From Chlorobiota bacterium (GTDB lineage: Bacteria; Bacteroidota; Bacteroidia; Bacteroidales; Prolixibacteraceae): a DNA stretch of 51,239 bases. The translations under genes and the position numbers were made by a program. The stretch is from the NCBI GenBank assembly GCA_013152355.1, contig JAADGO010000031.1:1-51239 (forward strand). The letters run 5' to 3'. Below, piece after piece: positions 34,238-43,786 of this stretch; position 1 is the stretch's first letter, and every line of letters starts with the position of its first letter. Below the pieces are notes generated by a model. It was given only the letters and a program-made list of their open reading frames with translations, had not been told where the DNA came from and searched no databases.

Positions 34238-35431
34238 ATGCAGCGTATTAGTAATTATGACTTTACAGGGAAAAGAGCGTTGATCAGGGTAGATTTCAAC
34301 GTGCCGATGAACGAGAATTTTGAAATTACAGATGATACCAGGATCAGGGCGGCTTTGCCTACCATTAAGAAAGTGATTGAGAGTGGTGGCTCAGCGGTGA
34401 TTATGTCTCATTTTGGGCGTCCTAAATCGGGGCCTGAAGATAAGTTCTCAATGCGCCACCTGGTTGGGCATTTCAGCAAACTGCTTGGTGTTGATGTTAA
34501 ACTGGCTCCTGATTGTATAGGCGAAGAAGTGAAATCTATGTCTAATGCGTTAAAACCCGGAGAAGTGTTGCTACTTGAGAACCTCCGTTTTCATAGCGAA
34601 GAAACCAAAGGAGACGAAGAGTTTGCAAAGAAACTGGCTGAAAACGGCGATTGCTGGGTCAACGATGCGTTTGGTACGGCACACCGGGCACATGCTTCCA
34701 CTGCTGTAATAGCAAAATTTTTCCCGAACGATAAAATGTTTGGTTACCTTATTGAAAGCGAAGTGGAAAGCCTTGACAAAGTAATAAAAAACCCAAGCCG
34801 TCCGCTAACTGCGATTATGGGAGGTGCTAAGGTTTCTTCCAAAATTACAATTATTGAGAACCTGCTCGATAAAGTTGACAACCTGATCCTTGGAGGCGGT
34901 ATGACTTATACTTTTGTAAAAGCTAACGGAGGAAAAGTTGGAGGGTCGATTTGCGAAGACGACTATCTTGAAACTGCTAAAAACATTGAGAAAATAGCTG
35001 CTGAAAAGGGTGTAAACCTGATTATGGCTACCGATGTGGTTGCAGCCGATGCCTTCAGCCCGGATGCCAATACTCAAATTATCCGGGCAGATGCTATCCC
35101 TGATGGCTGGGAAGGCCTGGATGCCGGGCCTGAAAGTATTGCTAAATTTAAAGAGGTTATTGAAAACTCGGGGACTATACTGTGGAACGGGCCTGTTGGT
35201 GTTTTTGAATTTGACAAGTTTGCAGTAGGCTCCAAAGCTGTGGGCGAAGCAATTGTTGCAGCAACCAAAAAAGGTGCCTTTTCATTGGTTGGTGGCGGCG
35301 ACTCGGTAGCTTGTGTTAATAAATTTGGGTTTGCAGGTGGAGTATCGTACATCTCAACAGCAGGCGGTGCATTGCTCGAATACCTTGAAGGGAAAACACT
35401 TCCGGGCATTGCTGCTGTCCGTGGAGAGTAA
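34238..35431 (+). CDS. pgk: Phosphoglycerate kinase
   Basis: 397-residue glycolytic enzyme transferring phosphate from 1,3-bisphosphoglycerate to ADP. It has [61 protein letters not shown] and the nucleotide-site GGGDSVACV. Complete and alone, with a promoter element 35 bp upstream. Confidence 0.97.
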   Translation: MQRISNYDFTGKRALIRVDFNVPMNENFEITDDTRIRAALPTIKKVIESGGSAVIMSHFGRPKSGPEDKFSMRHLVGHFSKLLGVDVKLAPDCIGEEVKSMSNALKPGEVLLLENLRFHSEETKGDEEFAKKLAENGDCWVNDAFGTAHRAHASTAVIAKFFPNDKMFGYLIESEVESLDKVIKNPSRPLTAIMGGAKVSSKITIIENLLDKVDNLILGGGMTYTFVKANGGKVGGSICEDDYLETAKNIEKIAAEKGVNLIMATDVVAADAFSPDANTQIIRADAIPDGWEGLDAGPESIAKFKEVIENSGTILWNGPVGVFEFDKFAVGSKAVGEAIVAATKKGAFSLVGGGDSVACVNKFGFAGGVSYISTAGGALLEYLEGKTLPGIAAVRGE

Positions 35432-35498
35432 TTTACGGGCAACCCCCAGGCAATTTTTTATATTACCCTTCCGCACAATAAGGCCGGTGAAAAAGATT

Positions 35499-35552
35499 CA
35501 GAAGTCATTGTCATGGCAAACAAAGGCTTTGCCCATGTAATAATAACTTCTG
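35499..35552 (+). other. Structured 54-bp element between pgk and the mannosidase gene
   Basis: Outer arms CAGAAGT (35499-35505) and ACTTCTG (35546-35552) enclose an inner stem CATGGCAAA with TTTGCCCATG (one bulged base). No T-run follows. It could be a 3' structure of the pgk mRNA, a small RNA or an operator for the downstream gene. Confidence 0.5.
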
Positions 35553-35578
35553 ATGTGCGTTAAATTGAAAAGTAATTT

Positions 35579-35586
35579 TATATTTG
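35579..35586 (+). promoter_or_regulatory. TAnnTTTG promoter element of the beta-mannosidase gene
   Basis: TATATTTG, about 51 bases before the ATG at 35638. Confidence 0.5.
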
Positions 35587-35637
35587 TAGGAGTCGGTTGC
35601 TTTTCACCAACTATTTTTGGGAATAAATTCTTTACAG

Positions 35638-38220
35638 ATGAACCACACAAAAAGCCTTTTTGTAATAAGTCTCTTAACTCTCATAACTTTAAGTGCCTGC
35701 CAAACAAAAGACCCAAACTTAATATCAGTACTTGATGTTAATGATGGTTGGATGTTTCGAAAGGTAGGCGACACAAAATGGATGCCTGCCAAAGTGCCGG
35801 GTTGTGTCCATACCGACCTGATGCAGAACGGTATAATAGAAGATCCTTTTTATCGGTTGAATGAGCACAAAGTACAATGGATCGACAAGGTAGACTGGGA
35901 GTATAAAACAAGTTTTAATGTTGGGGCAGATTTATTGAAAAGGGGGGAAATAGAGTTTGATTTTAAAGGGTTAGATACTTATGCCGATGTTTTTGTGAAT
36001 CAGGAGGAGGTTCTATCCGCCGATAATATGTTTCGTGAATGGGTTGTCAATGTTAAAAAATATCTAAAGGAAGGGGAAAATGAGCTTAAGATTATTTTTC
36101 GCTCGCCCATCAAAGAAGGCCTCAAGAAATACGATGCACAAGGGTTTGTCATTCCTGTTTCCGACAACGACCTGGCTGAGATCGGGAAAGTTGAAGACGG
36201 CAAGAGGGTTAGTGTTTACACCCGAAAAGCAGGCTACCATTTTGGATGGGACTGGGGACCCAGGCTGGTTACAAGCGGAATTTGGCGCCCGGTATATTTA
36301 AAAGCCTGGGATGAAGCAAAAATAAAAGATATCCAAATAGTACAGAACTCCGTTTCGAAGGAGAAGGCTACGTTAACGGCTGTTTTTGAGATTGAGGCCG
36401 ATACGAGGAATAATGCCGAACTCAGTATTTCAAACGAAGGAGAAGTCCTGGCAGTCAGGCTCATTAAAATCCGGAAAGGCATTAATAAATATTCGGTAGA
36501 CTTTACCATAAACAACCCCGAACTATGGTGGACAAATGGCTTGGGCAAACCACACCTGTATAATCTGACCGGGAAGGTCGATATAGATGGGCGGGCTACA
36601 TCAACCGAAGTACGAATAGGAATCCGCACACTTGAATTAGTACGGGATAAGGATGATAAGGGGACGTCATTTTATTTTAAACTGAACGGTGTGCCCGTTT
36701 TTATGAAAGGTGCTAATTATATCCCCAACGATGTATTCCTTCCAAGGGTAACCGATGAAAAGTACCAAAAGGTTATCAACACGGCTAAACAATCGAATTT
36801 TAACATGTTGCGCGTTTGGGGAGGGGGGATTTATGAAAATGATATTTTTTATGATCTGTGCGATGAGGCCGGAATCCTGGTCTGGCAGGATTTTATGTTT
36901 GCATGTGCAATGTTCCCCGGCGATAAGGAATTCCTGGAAAATGTGAAAAATGAAGCAATCGACAATGTAAAGCGGTTACGCAATCATCCAAGCATTGCCC
37001 TTTGGTGTGGCAATAATGAAATTCTGGCTGCCTGGTATACCTGGGGGTGGAAAGCTGAGGAAGAAGCCAGGAACAAAGATAATGCAGGCAAAATATGGAA
37101 AGCGTATGTCAATATTTTCCATGAGATATTGCCAGGTGTTGTAAATGAATACGACCCGCTTAGGAGCTACTGGAGTTCAAGCCCGTCATCGGGGACAGGC
37201 ATCCCTGCTGATTTAAACAACGGTGACGAACACTATTGGGGCGTTTGGTGGGGGAAAGAGCCTTTCCGGAATTATGAAACGCATATTGCCCGCTTTATGA
37301 GCGAATACGGATTCCAGTCATTCCCCGAAATGAGGACAATAAAAAAATATGCAACGCCTGCCGATTACAACATATTCTCTGATGTAATGAAATCGCATCA
37401 ACGGTCGTCAATTGGCAATGGCACTATTGAATATTATATGCTTAAGCAGTATAAAAGGCCAAAAGATTTCGCTTCGTTTTTGTATGTAAACCAGGTTTTA
37501 CAAGCCGAAGGGATAAAATTTGCGTTGGAAGGGCACAGGAGGGCAATGCCATTTTGTATGGGTAGCCTTTATTGGCAGCTAAACGATTGCTGGCCTGTTG
37601 CCTCGTGGAGCTCGACAGATTACTACCAGCATTGGAAAGCCCTGCAATACTATGCAAAGAAGGGCTTTAAACCGGTTCTGGTTTCACCGCACATAGAAGG
37701 GAACTTCTTGAAAATAGGGATAGTAAACGATAAATTGACGCCAATTGCCGGGCAGCTTCAATTAAGGCTGATCGATTTTGAGGGGAAGGTAGTCTGGGAG
37801 AATATTGTTATTGCTGACGTACCGGCAAATTCGAGTAATTCATATTTTGATATTAATAAAAATACTTTTTTATACAGGAAGAATACACGTAAACTGGTAC
37901 TCGTGGTCGAACTTATTGAAAATGGAAATGTAATTGCAGACAATGTTTTTTACTTCCGGCCGTTTAAAGAATTAATAGTTCCTGCTCCGAAGGTGACTTA
38001 TTCGATAAAGGATGCTGAAGGAGGATATGAAATAACAGTAAAAACAGATAAACTGGCGAAGAATGTGTTTATTGAAATTGGTGATGAAGAAGGGTTTTTG
38101 AGCGACAACTACTTTGATTTGTTGCCGGGAAAAGAAACAACAGTAAAACTGGACACAAAAATATCGGCTGAACGCCTAAAAGAAATTATATCAATCAGCA
38201 CCCTGGATGGTGCTTTTTAA
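35638..38220 (+). CDS. Beta-mannosidase, GH2 family lipoprotein
   Basis: 860 residues with a lipoprotein signal (TLITLSAC). The GH2 layout is a jelly-roll domain with VPGCVHTDL, typical of beta-mannosidases, an Ig-like domain, then a TIM barrel with MKGANYIPNDVFLP, the acid/base Glu in WCGNNE and the nucleophile Glu in SEYGFQSFP. It removes terminal beta-mannose from oligosaccharides at the cell envelope. The ATG at 35638 is preferred to one seven codons upstream because it begins a typical signal peptide. No SusC/D pair is nearby. A terminator follows. Confidence 0.93.
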   Translation: MNHTKSLFVISLLTLITLSACQTKDPNLISVLDVNDGWMFRKVGDTKWMPAKVPGCVHTDLMQNGIIEDPFYRLNEHKVQWIDKVDWEYKTSFNVGADLLKRGEIEFDFKGLDTYADVFVNQEEVLSADNMFREWVVNVKKYLKEGENELKIIFRSPIKEGLKKYDAQGFVIPVSDNDLAEIGKVEDGKRVSVYTRKAGYHFGWDWGPRLVTSGIWRPVYLKAWDEAKIKDIQIVQNSVSKEKATLTAVFEIEADTRNNAELSISNEGEVLAVRLIKIRKGINKYSVDFTINNPELWWTNGLGKPHLYNLTGKVDIDGRATSTEVRIGIRTLELVRDKDDKGTSFYFKLNGVPVFMKGANYIPNDVFLPRVTDEKYQKVINTAKQSNFNMLRVWGGGIYENDIFYDLCDEAGILVWQDFMFACAMFPGDKEFLENVKNEAIDNVKRLRNHPSIALWCGNNEILAAWYTWGWKAEEEARNKDNAGKIWKAYVNIFHEILPGVVNEYDPLRSYWSSSPSSGTGIPADLNNGDEHYWGVWWGKEPFRNYETHIARFMSEYGFQSFPEMRTIKKYATPADYNIFSDVMKSHQRSSIGNGTIEYYMLKQYKRPKDFASFLYVNQVLQAEGIKFALEGHRRAMPFCMGSLYWQLNDCWPVASWSSTDYYQHWKALQYYAKKGFKPVLVSPHIEGNFLKIGIVNDKLTPIAGQLQLRLIDFEGKVVWENIVIADVPANSSNSYFDINKNTFLYRKNTRKLVLVVELIENGNVIADNVFYFRPFKELIVPAPKVTYSIKDAEGGYEITVKTDKLAKNVFIEIGDEEGFLSDNYFDLLPGKETTVKLDTKISAERLKEIISISTLDGAF

Positions 38221-38241
38221 CAATCGCTTCTTTTTTGGAGC

Positions 38242-38280
38242 AAAAACCATCTGCCAATTGGCAGGTGGTTTTCTTTTTTT
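38242..38280 (+). terminator. Bidirectional terminator between mannosidase and OmpA-like genes
   Basis: ACCATCTGCC and GGCAGGTGGT around an AATT loop, flanked by A5 on the left and T-rich sequence on the right. It serves both convergent genes. Confidence 0.88.
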
Positions 38281-38329
38281 AGGGTACCTTAAATTCTATA
38301 TGAAGCCAATAAAGCAGGTCACATGGACT

Positions 38330-39292
38330 TCAGTCCGACTCGATTAATTTCATCAGTTCATCGAGTTTCGGCGTTAAGATAATTTCAGTCCTGCGGTTTT
38401 TCTGCCTGCCTTCGGCTGTTTCATTGCTGTCTACCGGGATGTATTTGCTGCGGCCGGCAGCAATTATCCTTTTTGGTGCCAACTGCTTGTTTTGGGTCAA
38501 AATTTTGGTTACTGCCGTGGCACGCATCACACTCAGGTCCCAATTATCCTTAACCTCGCCAGAGCCCTGCATCGGGATATTGTCGGTATGCCCTTCAACC
38601 ATTACATTGATATCCGGGTTTTGGGCAAGTACTGCCGAGAGTTTTTTTAATGCCTTTTGCCCGTTAGGGTCCACATGCCACTTGCCGGTTTTAAACAGCA
38701 GCCTCTCTTCCAGCGAAACGTAAACTTTGCCATCCTTTTCGTATACCGAAAGCCCGTTGTTGTTGAACCCGACCAGTGCATCGGCTACTTTTGCTTTCAA
38801 CTCTTTTACCGCCTGGTTCTTTCTGGCTAAAGCCTTTTCCATTTCTATCAACCGTGTGTTCCTGGCCTGCAACTCCTTTTCCGCTTCCCTGAGTTTATCT
38901 TCCCGTGTATTTAAATCGCCCCTGGCAGCCTCCAGTTCTTCAAGGAGTTTCTTTATCTCTTCCGAGCTCCCCGATTTAATCCTGTCCAGCTGCCATAAAA
39001 GCCCTTCCTTCTCATCTTCAATGTTTTTGAGTTTCCTTGAAGAGCTCTCGATGCTGTACGATAAGTCGTCAATCTCTTTTAAAAGTTTATCCTTTTCCGA
39101 CTTTAGCTTTGATACTTTACCTTCCAACTCTGTCACCTTTGTTGAAAGCCCCATGTTCTGTTTATTTAAACGCCCGTTCTCTTCTTCGCAATTAGTTAAC
39201 TTCCCCGATAATTCATTGAAATGTTTTGTTGAAACACAAGAAGTAAAAATAAGCACAATAATTATTGTGATTGGCAGTTTTAATTGTTTCAT
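38330..39292 (-). CDS. OmpA-family lipoprotein with long coiled coil
   Basis: 320 residues: lipoprotein signal (VLIFTSC), a coiled coil over residues about 25-180, then an OmpA C-terminal peptidoglycan-binding domain (about 195-315) with VEGHTDNIPMQ, NWDLSVMRAT and GRSKYIPVDSNETAEGRQKNRRTEI, which contains the conserved Asp and Arg that grip diaminopimelate. It probably links the outer membrane to the cell wall, comparable to the MotB-like or Pal-like proteins of the phylum. Confidence 0.9.
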   Translation of the reverse strand: MKQLKLPITIIIVLIFTSCVSTKHFNELSGKLTNCEEENGRLNKQNMGLSTKVTELEGKVSKLKSEKDKLLKEIDDLSYSIESSSRKLKNIEDEKEGLLWQLDRIKSGSSEEIKKLLEELEAARGDLNTREDKLREAEKELQARNTRLIEMEKALARKNQAVKELKAKVADALVGFNNNGLSVYEKDGKVYVSLEERLLFKTGKWHVDPNGQKALKKLSAVLAQNPDINVMVEGHTDNIPMQGSGEVKDNWDLSVMRATAVTKILTQNKQLAPKRIIAAGRSKYIPVDSNETAEGRQKNRRTEIILTPKLDELMKLIESD

Positions 39293-39391
39293 AATTTAAA
39301 ATTTTTTAGATGCCTAAAGTTAATTCTTTTCGGAAACCGGCCAAAGGAAGTTTTTGCAAATGATTTTACACGTTAAATCAGCTATTAGTTT

Positions 39392-39399
39392 TATCTTTG
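39392..39399 (+). promoter_or_regulatory. TAnnTTTG promoter element of dxs
   Basis: TATCTTTG, 21 bases before the dxs ATG. Confidence 0.5.
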
Positions 39400-40229
39400 G
39401 AAATATTTTTATCAGTATAAATGGAGGAGAAGAAAGTGCGGTTTCTGGATAAAATCGATGATCCTGCAGACCTTAAAAGACTATCTGTTAAGGAATTACC
39501 CGAAGTTTGTAAAGAATTGCGAAACTTCATCATTGATGCAGTTTCTACGAATCCCGGGCATTTTGGAGCCAGTCTTGGCGTAGTTGAACTGACCATTGCT
39601 CTGCATTACATATACAATGCCCCATACGACCAGTTGATCTGGGATGTAGGGCATCAGGCGTATTGCCACAAGATACTTACAGGGCGGCGCGAAAAATTCC
39701 ATACCAACCGGAAATATAAAGGTATAAGCGGATTTCCGAAAATATCGGAAAGCGAGTATGATGCATTTGGGGTGGGCCATTCATCTACATCAATCTCCGC
39801 CGCCCTGGGGATGGCTATTGCATCAAGGATAAAAAAAGAAGAAGACCGGAAAATAGTAGCTATTATAGGCGATGGGGCCATGACAGGCGGGATGGCATTT
39901 GAAGGGTTGAACAATGCCGGGGTAGAAAATCCCGACCTATTGGTTATCCTTAACGACAACAATATGGCTATTGACCCTAATGTGGGGGGGATTAACCAGT
40001 ATTTGCTGAATATATCTAAATCGCATACGTATAACCGCTTTAAAAAAGATGTTTGGGAGAAACTTGGCAGGCTGGATGGTTTTGGCAGGAAAGCCCGAAG
40101 GTTTGTACAAAAAAACCAACATGCCCTAAAAAACCTGCTCCTTAAGCAAAATAACCTGTTCGAAGCATTCAACTTCAGGTATTTTGGCCCTGTTGACGGG
40201 CACGATGTAGTCTATTTAACAAAGGTATT

Positions 40230-40279
40230 GAGGGATTTAAGAAATATTCCGGGTGAGGGATTTAAGAAATATTCCGGGT
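40230..40279. repeat. Perfect 25-bp tandem duplication in dxs
   Basis: Two identical 25-bp units in direct succession; the periodic region extends one base further to the left (T40229). Twenty-five is not a multiple of three, so it shifts the frame. One copy alone reads RDLRNIPGPKLLHVI. Confidence 0.95.
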
Positions 40280-40496
40280 CCTAAATTATTACACGTTATC
40301 ACAAAAAAAGGCAAAGGGTTTAAACAAGCCGAGATCAACCAGACGCAATTCCATGCACCGGGGAAATTCGACAAAACAACGGGTAAAGTATTTAGGTGCG
40401 ATTGTGAAGTGGGTAAAGCCACAAAGTTCCAGAATGTATTTGGCGAAACAATTGTTGAACTGGCAAGGCAAAATGAAAAAATAGTTGGGATTACTC

Positions 40497-40516
40497 CGGC
40501 TATGCCCGGCTATGCC
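40497..40516. repeat. Perfect 10-bp tandem duplication in dxs
   Basis: CGGCTATGCC twice in succession, with one extra matching base to the left. One copy alone reads [14 protein letters not shown], the expected Dxs sequence. Confidence 0.95.
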
Positions 40517-41383
40517 ATCGGGCTGCTCACTTAATATAATGATGGAGGAGATGCCCGAACGGGCATTCGATGTTGGTATAGCCGAACAACATGCCGTTAC
40601 ATTTTCTGCAGGTTTGGCAAAACAGGGGATGGTTCCTTTCTGCAATATTTATTCAACCTTTATACAACGGGCCTACGACCAGGTAATCCACGATGTGGCG
40701 ATCCAGGGGCTTAATGTTGTTTTGTGCCTCGACAGGGGAGGACTGGTTGGCGAAGACGGTGCCACACACCATGGGATATTTGATCTTGCTTATCTCCGCA
40801 ATATCCCCAATTTCATTGTATCGGCACCAATGGACGAAGTAGACCTGCGAAATCTTATGTATACTGCCCAACTGGATGGGATGGGGCCTTTTTCGATCAG
40901 GTACCCGAGAGGTTGCGGGATTTATTCAAACTGGAAAAAACCTTTCCGGGAAATAGAAATCGGGAAGGGGCGTGTTATTTCCGAAGGCGATGACATTGCT
41001 ATCTTAACCATTGGGAAACCCGGGGTATTTGCTAAAAGGGCCGTTAAGAAACTTTCTAAAGAAGGGGTATCGGCTGCTCATTATGATTTGCGTTTTGTAA
41101 AACCTTTAGACGAAGAGTTATTACATTCGGTTTTCAAAAAATTTCAAAAAATCATCACTGTAGAAGATGGTGTTGTAAAAGGCGGGTGTGGAAGTGCAAT
41201 TGTTGAATTTATGGTGGAAAATAACTACTCATCAAAAATAAAAATCCTTGGTGTACCTGATAAATTTATAGAGCAGGGTACTCCCGAACAATTGTACAAG
41301 GAGTGTGGGTTTGATATGAACGGGATATATTCTATGGTAAAAGAATTAATAAAAGAATAATTTTTTTATGTAATTTTCGTTCA

Positions 41384-41391
41384 TAACTTTG
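41384..41391 (+). promoter_or_regulatory. TAnnTTTG promoter element of the histidine kinase gene
   Basis: TAACTTTG, 25 bases before the TTG start codon. Confidence 0.5.
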
Positions 41392-41416
41392 AACTTAATC
41401 TAAAAACCACGAAAAA

Positions 41417-42601
41417 TTGGATATTTATCTAAAAAAAAGGCGATGGAAGATACTTCTTCTGTTAGTCGCTATTTTTATTGGTATTGCTTCGCTAATGTAT
41501 ACAAAATGGCTTAGCGGGGAGATGGCCCGGGAGGAACGTAAAAAAGTGGAACTTTGGGCTGATGCAACACAACGGCTTGGGATGGTGACCGATGAAGTGA
41601 ATTCTTCGGGATCAGGTAATATTTTTACATTATATTACACTTTGATCAATAAGATCCAATCCCAAAATACTACTATTCCGGTTATTTTAACCGATGCTAA
41701 TGATGTCCCGATAATTGACGATAATATTTCGTATTCCGAAAACCGGAGGGATGTGGTATTGAAAAAAGAACTTGCGAAAATGCGCAAATATGCCAAACCT
41801 ATTGAAATAGACCTCGGCGATGGGCATAAACAACACCTGTATTACCGCGAATCGTATTTGTTGCGAAACCTGCGTTTTTTCCCCATTGCCCAGCTAATTG
41901 TTATTTCCCTGTTTATCGGCATCGCTTATTTTGCATTTAATGCTTCGCGTGAAGCCGAACAGAACCAGGTTTGGGTGGGAATGTCGAAAGAAACGGCCCA
42001 CCAGCTCGGGACACCAATTTCTTCATTAATGGCCTGGATCGAACTGTTGAAAATGAAAGGTATCGACCAGTCGCTGATTAAAGAGTTTGAAAGCGACACA
42101 CAACGCCTGGAGAAAATTACCGAACGGTTTTCAAAGATTGGTTCTGCACCGGAATTACTTGAAACCAATGTTATTGAGGTACTCAATTCTACTATAGATT
42201 ACCTGAAGGCAAGGTCGTCAGAAAAAATAAAATTCGAAACTACATTCGATGAATCAGCCGTTTATATGGCTCCTATTAATGTTTCGTTATTCTCATGGGT
42301 TATTGAGAACCTTAGCAAAAATGCCATCGATGCAATGGATAACTCTGGGAAAATCAGCATATCGGCCTACGACAAAGGGGATTCACTGGTTATCGACTTA
42401 ACTGATTCGGGTAAAGGGATTCCCAAGTCGCAGCATAAAACTATCTTCAGGCCGGGTTTTTCTACTAAAAAAAGAGGGTGGGGGCTTGGACTCTCATTAG
42501 CAAAGCGGATTGTTGAAAATTACCATAAAGGTAAAATCTTCATTAAAAACAGTGAACTTAAAAAAGGGACAACCTTTAGGATAATCCTGAAAAAGAAATA
42601 A
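41417..42601 (+). CDS. Membrane sensor histidine kinase
   Basis: 394 residues. TM1 (about 13-29) and TM2 (about 153-173) enclose a periplasmic sensor region of about 120 residues with no domain I recognise. The kinase core follows without a HAMP domain: H-box TAHQLGTPISSL, N-box NLSKNAIDAMD, G1 DSGKGIP and G2 GLGLSLAKRI. No response regulator is adjacent, so the partner is unknown. The start is TTG at 41417: the upstream in-frame stop is six codons away and no ATG or GTG is available before TM1. Confidence 0.88.
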   Translation: MDIYLKKRRWKILLLLVAIFIGIASLMYTKWLSGEMAREERKKVELWADATQRLGMVTDEVNSSGSGNIFTLYYTLINKIQSQNTTIPVILTDANDVPIIDDNISYSENRRDVVLKKELAKMRKYAKPIEIDLGDGHKQHLYYRESYLLRNLRFFPIAQLIVISLFIGIAYFAFNASREAEQNQVWVGMSKETAHQLGTPISSLMAWIELLKMKGIDQSLIKEFESDTQRLEKITERFSKIGSAPELLETNVIEVLNSTIDYLKARSSEKIKFETTFDESAVYMAPINVSLFSWVIENLSKNAIDAMDNSGKISISAYDKGDSLVIDLTDSGKGIPKSQHKTIFRPGFSTKKRGWGLGLSLAKRIVENYHKGKIFIKNSELKKGTTFRIILKKK

Positions 42602-42801
42602 ATCAACAGCACGGAGGAGGGCTTTTACCCATAAACTACTCCGATTGATTTCCTGTATTCTATCAAGGTACTCCTGTTTTTTGCCACAGATGAGGGCTTA
42701 AGGCGTAAAAACAAGCTAAAGGATAAAATTTAAACAGTCACTTAATTTCAGTCTGTATTTTATTTTTTTGCTGAATACTTTAGGCATTACGGAAAAATTT
42801 A

Positions 42802-42809
42802 TACTTTTG
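42802..42809 (+). promoter_or_regulatory. TAnnTTTG promoter element of the DUF177-rpmF operon
   Basis: TACTTTTG, 18 bases before the GTG start of the DUF177 gene. The rest of the 226-bp gap before it shows nothing I can name. Confidence 0.5.
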
Positions 42810-42827
42810 CATCTCTTTTTTTAAGCC

Positions 42828-43355
42828 GTGGGTAAATTATCTACATACGATATTGCTTACAAGGGCCTTAAGGAAGGGTCGCATGAATTTAATTATACAA
42901 TTGATGCAAAGTTCTTTGAGCTATTTGAAGGAAGCCTCGTTAAGAGGGCAAAAATCAATGCTATAGTAACTTTCGAGAAAATGAGCACGTTGCTTGTTTT
43001 ATCTGTCAACATAGAAGGTACTGTTGAATTGACTTGCGACCGATGCCTTGATGATTATAACCAATTCGTTAAACAGAAGGCAAAATTGATTGTTAAGTTT
43101 GGCGAGGAAAAGGTTGATGAAGGCGGCGACTTCTTTTTTGTGCCGCCCGGGGAGCACCATTTCAATATAGCACAGTTGTTGTATGAATATATCGTTTTGA
43201 GTATTCCGTCAAGGCATGTCCATCCGGGCAAAAAAGGGGGAGATGAATGTAATAAGGAGATGCTCGATAAATTAAAAGTTTATATGAAAGCCGAAAGGCA
43301 GGAGAATACAGATAAACGTTGGGAAGCATTAAAGAAATTAAAGAATAATAATTAA
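42828..43355 (+). CDS. DUF177 (YceD-family) protein
   Basis: 175 residues, GTG start. It has the family motif LTCDRCLDDY near the middle and a second conserved segment DECNKEMLDKL in the C-terminal part. The family is almost always encoded directly before ribosomal protein L32, as here (11-bp gap), and is linked to 23S rRNA accumulation in plants and bacteria; the exact role is unsettled. Confidence 0.9.
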   Translation: MGKLSTYDIAYKGLKEGSHEFNYTIDAKFFELFEGSLVKRAKINAIVTFEKMSTLLVLSVNIEGTVELTCDRCLDDYNQFVKQKAKLIVKFGEEKVDEGGDFFFVPPGEHHFNIAQLLYEYIVLSIPSRHVHPGKKGGDECNKEMLDKLKVYMKAERQENTDKRWEALKKLKNNN

Positions 43356-43366
43356 ACTGGAATAAA

Positions 43367-43552
43367 ATGGCACATCCAAAGCACAAAACATCAAAATCAA
43401 GAAGGGACAAGCGAAGAACGCATTACAAAGCTGTTGTCCCTACTTTGGCAACTTGCTCAAATTGTGGCGCAACTGTTAAATTCCATACGGTTTGTTCAGA
43501 ATGTGGGTATTACAGAGGCAAGCAGGTTATCGAAAAAGAAATTGCTGTTTAG
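43367..43552 (+). CDS. rpmF: Ribosomal protein L32
   Basis: 61 residues. It begins MAHPKHKTSKSRRDKRR and carries the four zinc cysteines in CSNCGATVKFHTVCSECGYY. It is followed by a terminator, so fabH downstream is a separate unit. Confidence 0.97.
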   Translation: MAHPKHKTSKSRRDKRRTHYKAVVPTLATCSNCGATVKFHTVCSECGYYRGKQVIEKEIAV

Positions 43553-43561
43553 AAAGAACTT

Positions 43562-43595
43562 AAAACCAGGAAAATTCCCTGGTTTTTTATTTTTT
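43562..43595 (+). terminator. Rho-independent terminator after rpmF
   Basis: AAAACCAGG and CCTGGTTTT around a 7-base loop, then a long T-rich tract. Confidence 0.88.
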
Positions 43596-43693
43596 ATTAA
43601 AATTTTTTAAACGTATCAGTTGGTTGTTTTCCAATGGCTTACATCAGAGGATAAGCCTCTCTTCTTTTCATTTTTCAGTTTATTAACTCTATA

Positions 43694-43715
43694 TTCGTGC
43701 CTTAAGTCGCACGAA
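43694..43715. promoter_or_regulatory. Dyad upstream of fabH, possible operator
   Basis: TTCGTGC and GCACGAA as perfect 7-bp arms with an 8-base spacer, 72 bp before the fabH ATG. The size and symmetry suit a dimeric repressor; no candidate regulator lies next to it. Confidence 0.4.
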
Positions 43716-43786
43716 GTAAATCATGAATTTTATTTAGCCTAACCAATTCTGCTCATAAGCGGGGATTACATATTTGTTATAAGAAA

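Larger units (their letters stand above)
39421..41360 (+). pseudogene. dxs: dxs, 1-deoxy-D-xylulose-5-phosphate synthase, broken by two tandem duplications
   Basis: Thiamine-diphosphate enzyme making DXP from pyruvate and glyceraldehyde 3-phosphate, the first step of the MEP isoprenoid pathway. Three consecutive frames together encode the whole enzyme: 39421-40284 (GDGAMTGGMAFEGLN, FGPVDGHD), 40253-40534 (KKGKGF) and 40485-41360 ([20 protein letters not shown]). The first break is a perfect 25-bp direct repeat (40230-40254, 40255-40279), the second a 10-bp one (40497-40506, 40507-40516). Deleting one copy of each yields a normal 634-residue Dxs. As written only a 287-residue fragment would be made. 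Either the sequence is wrong or variable here, or the gene really is inactive. Confidence 0.9.
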
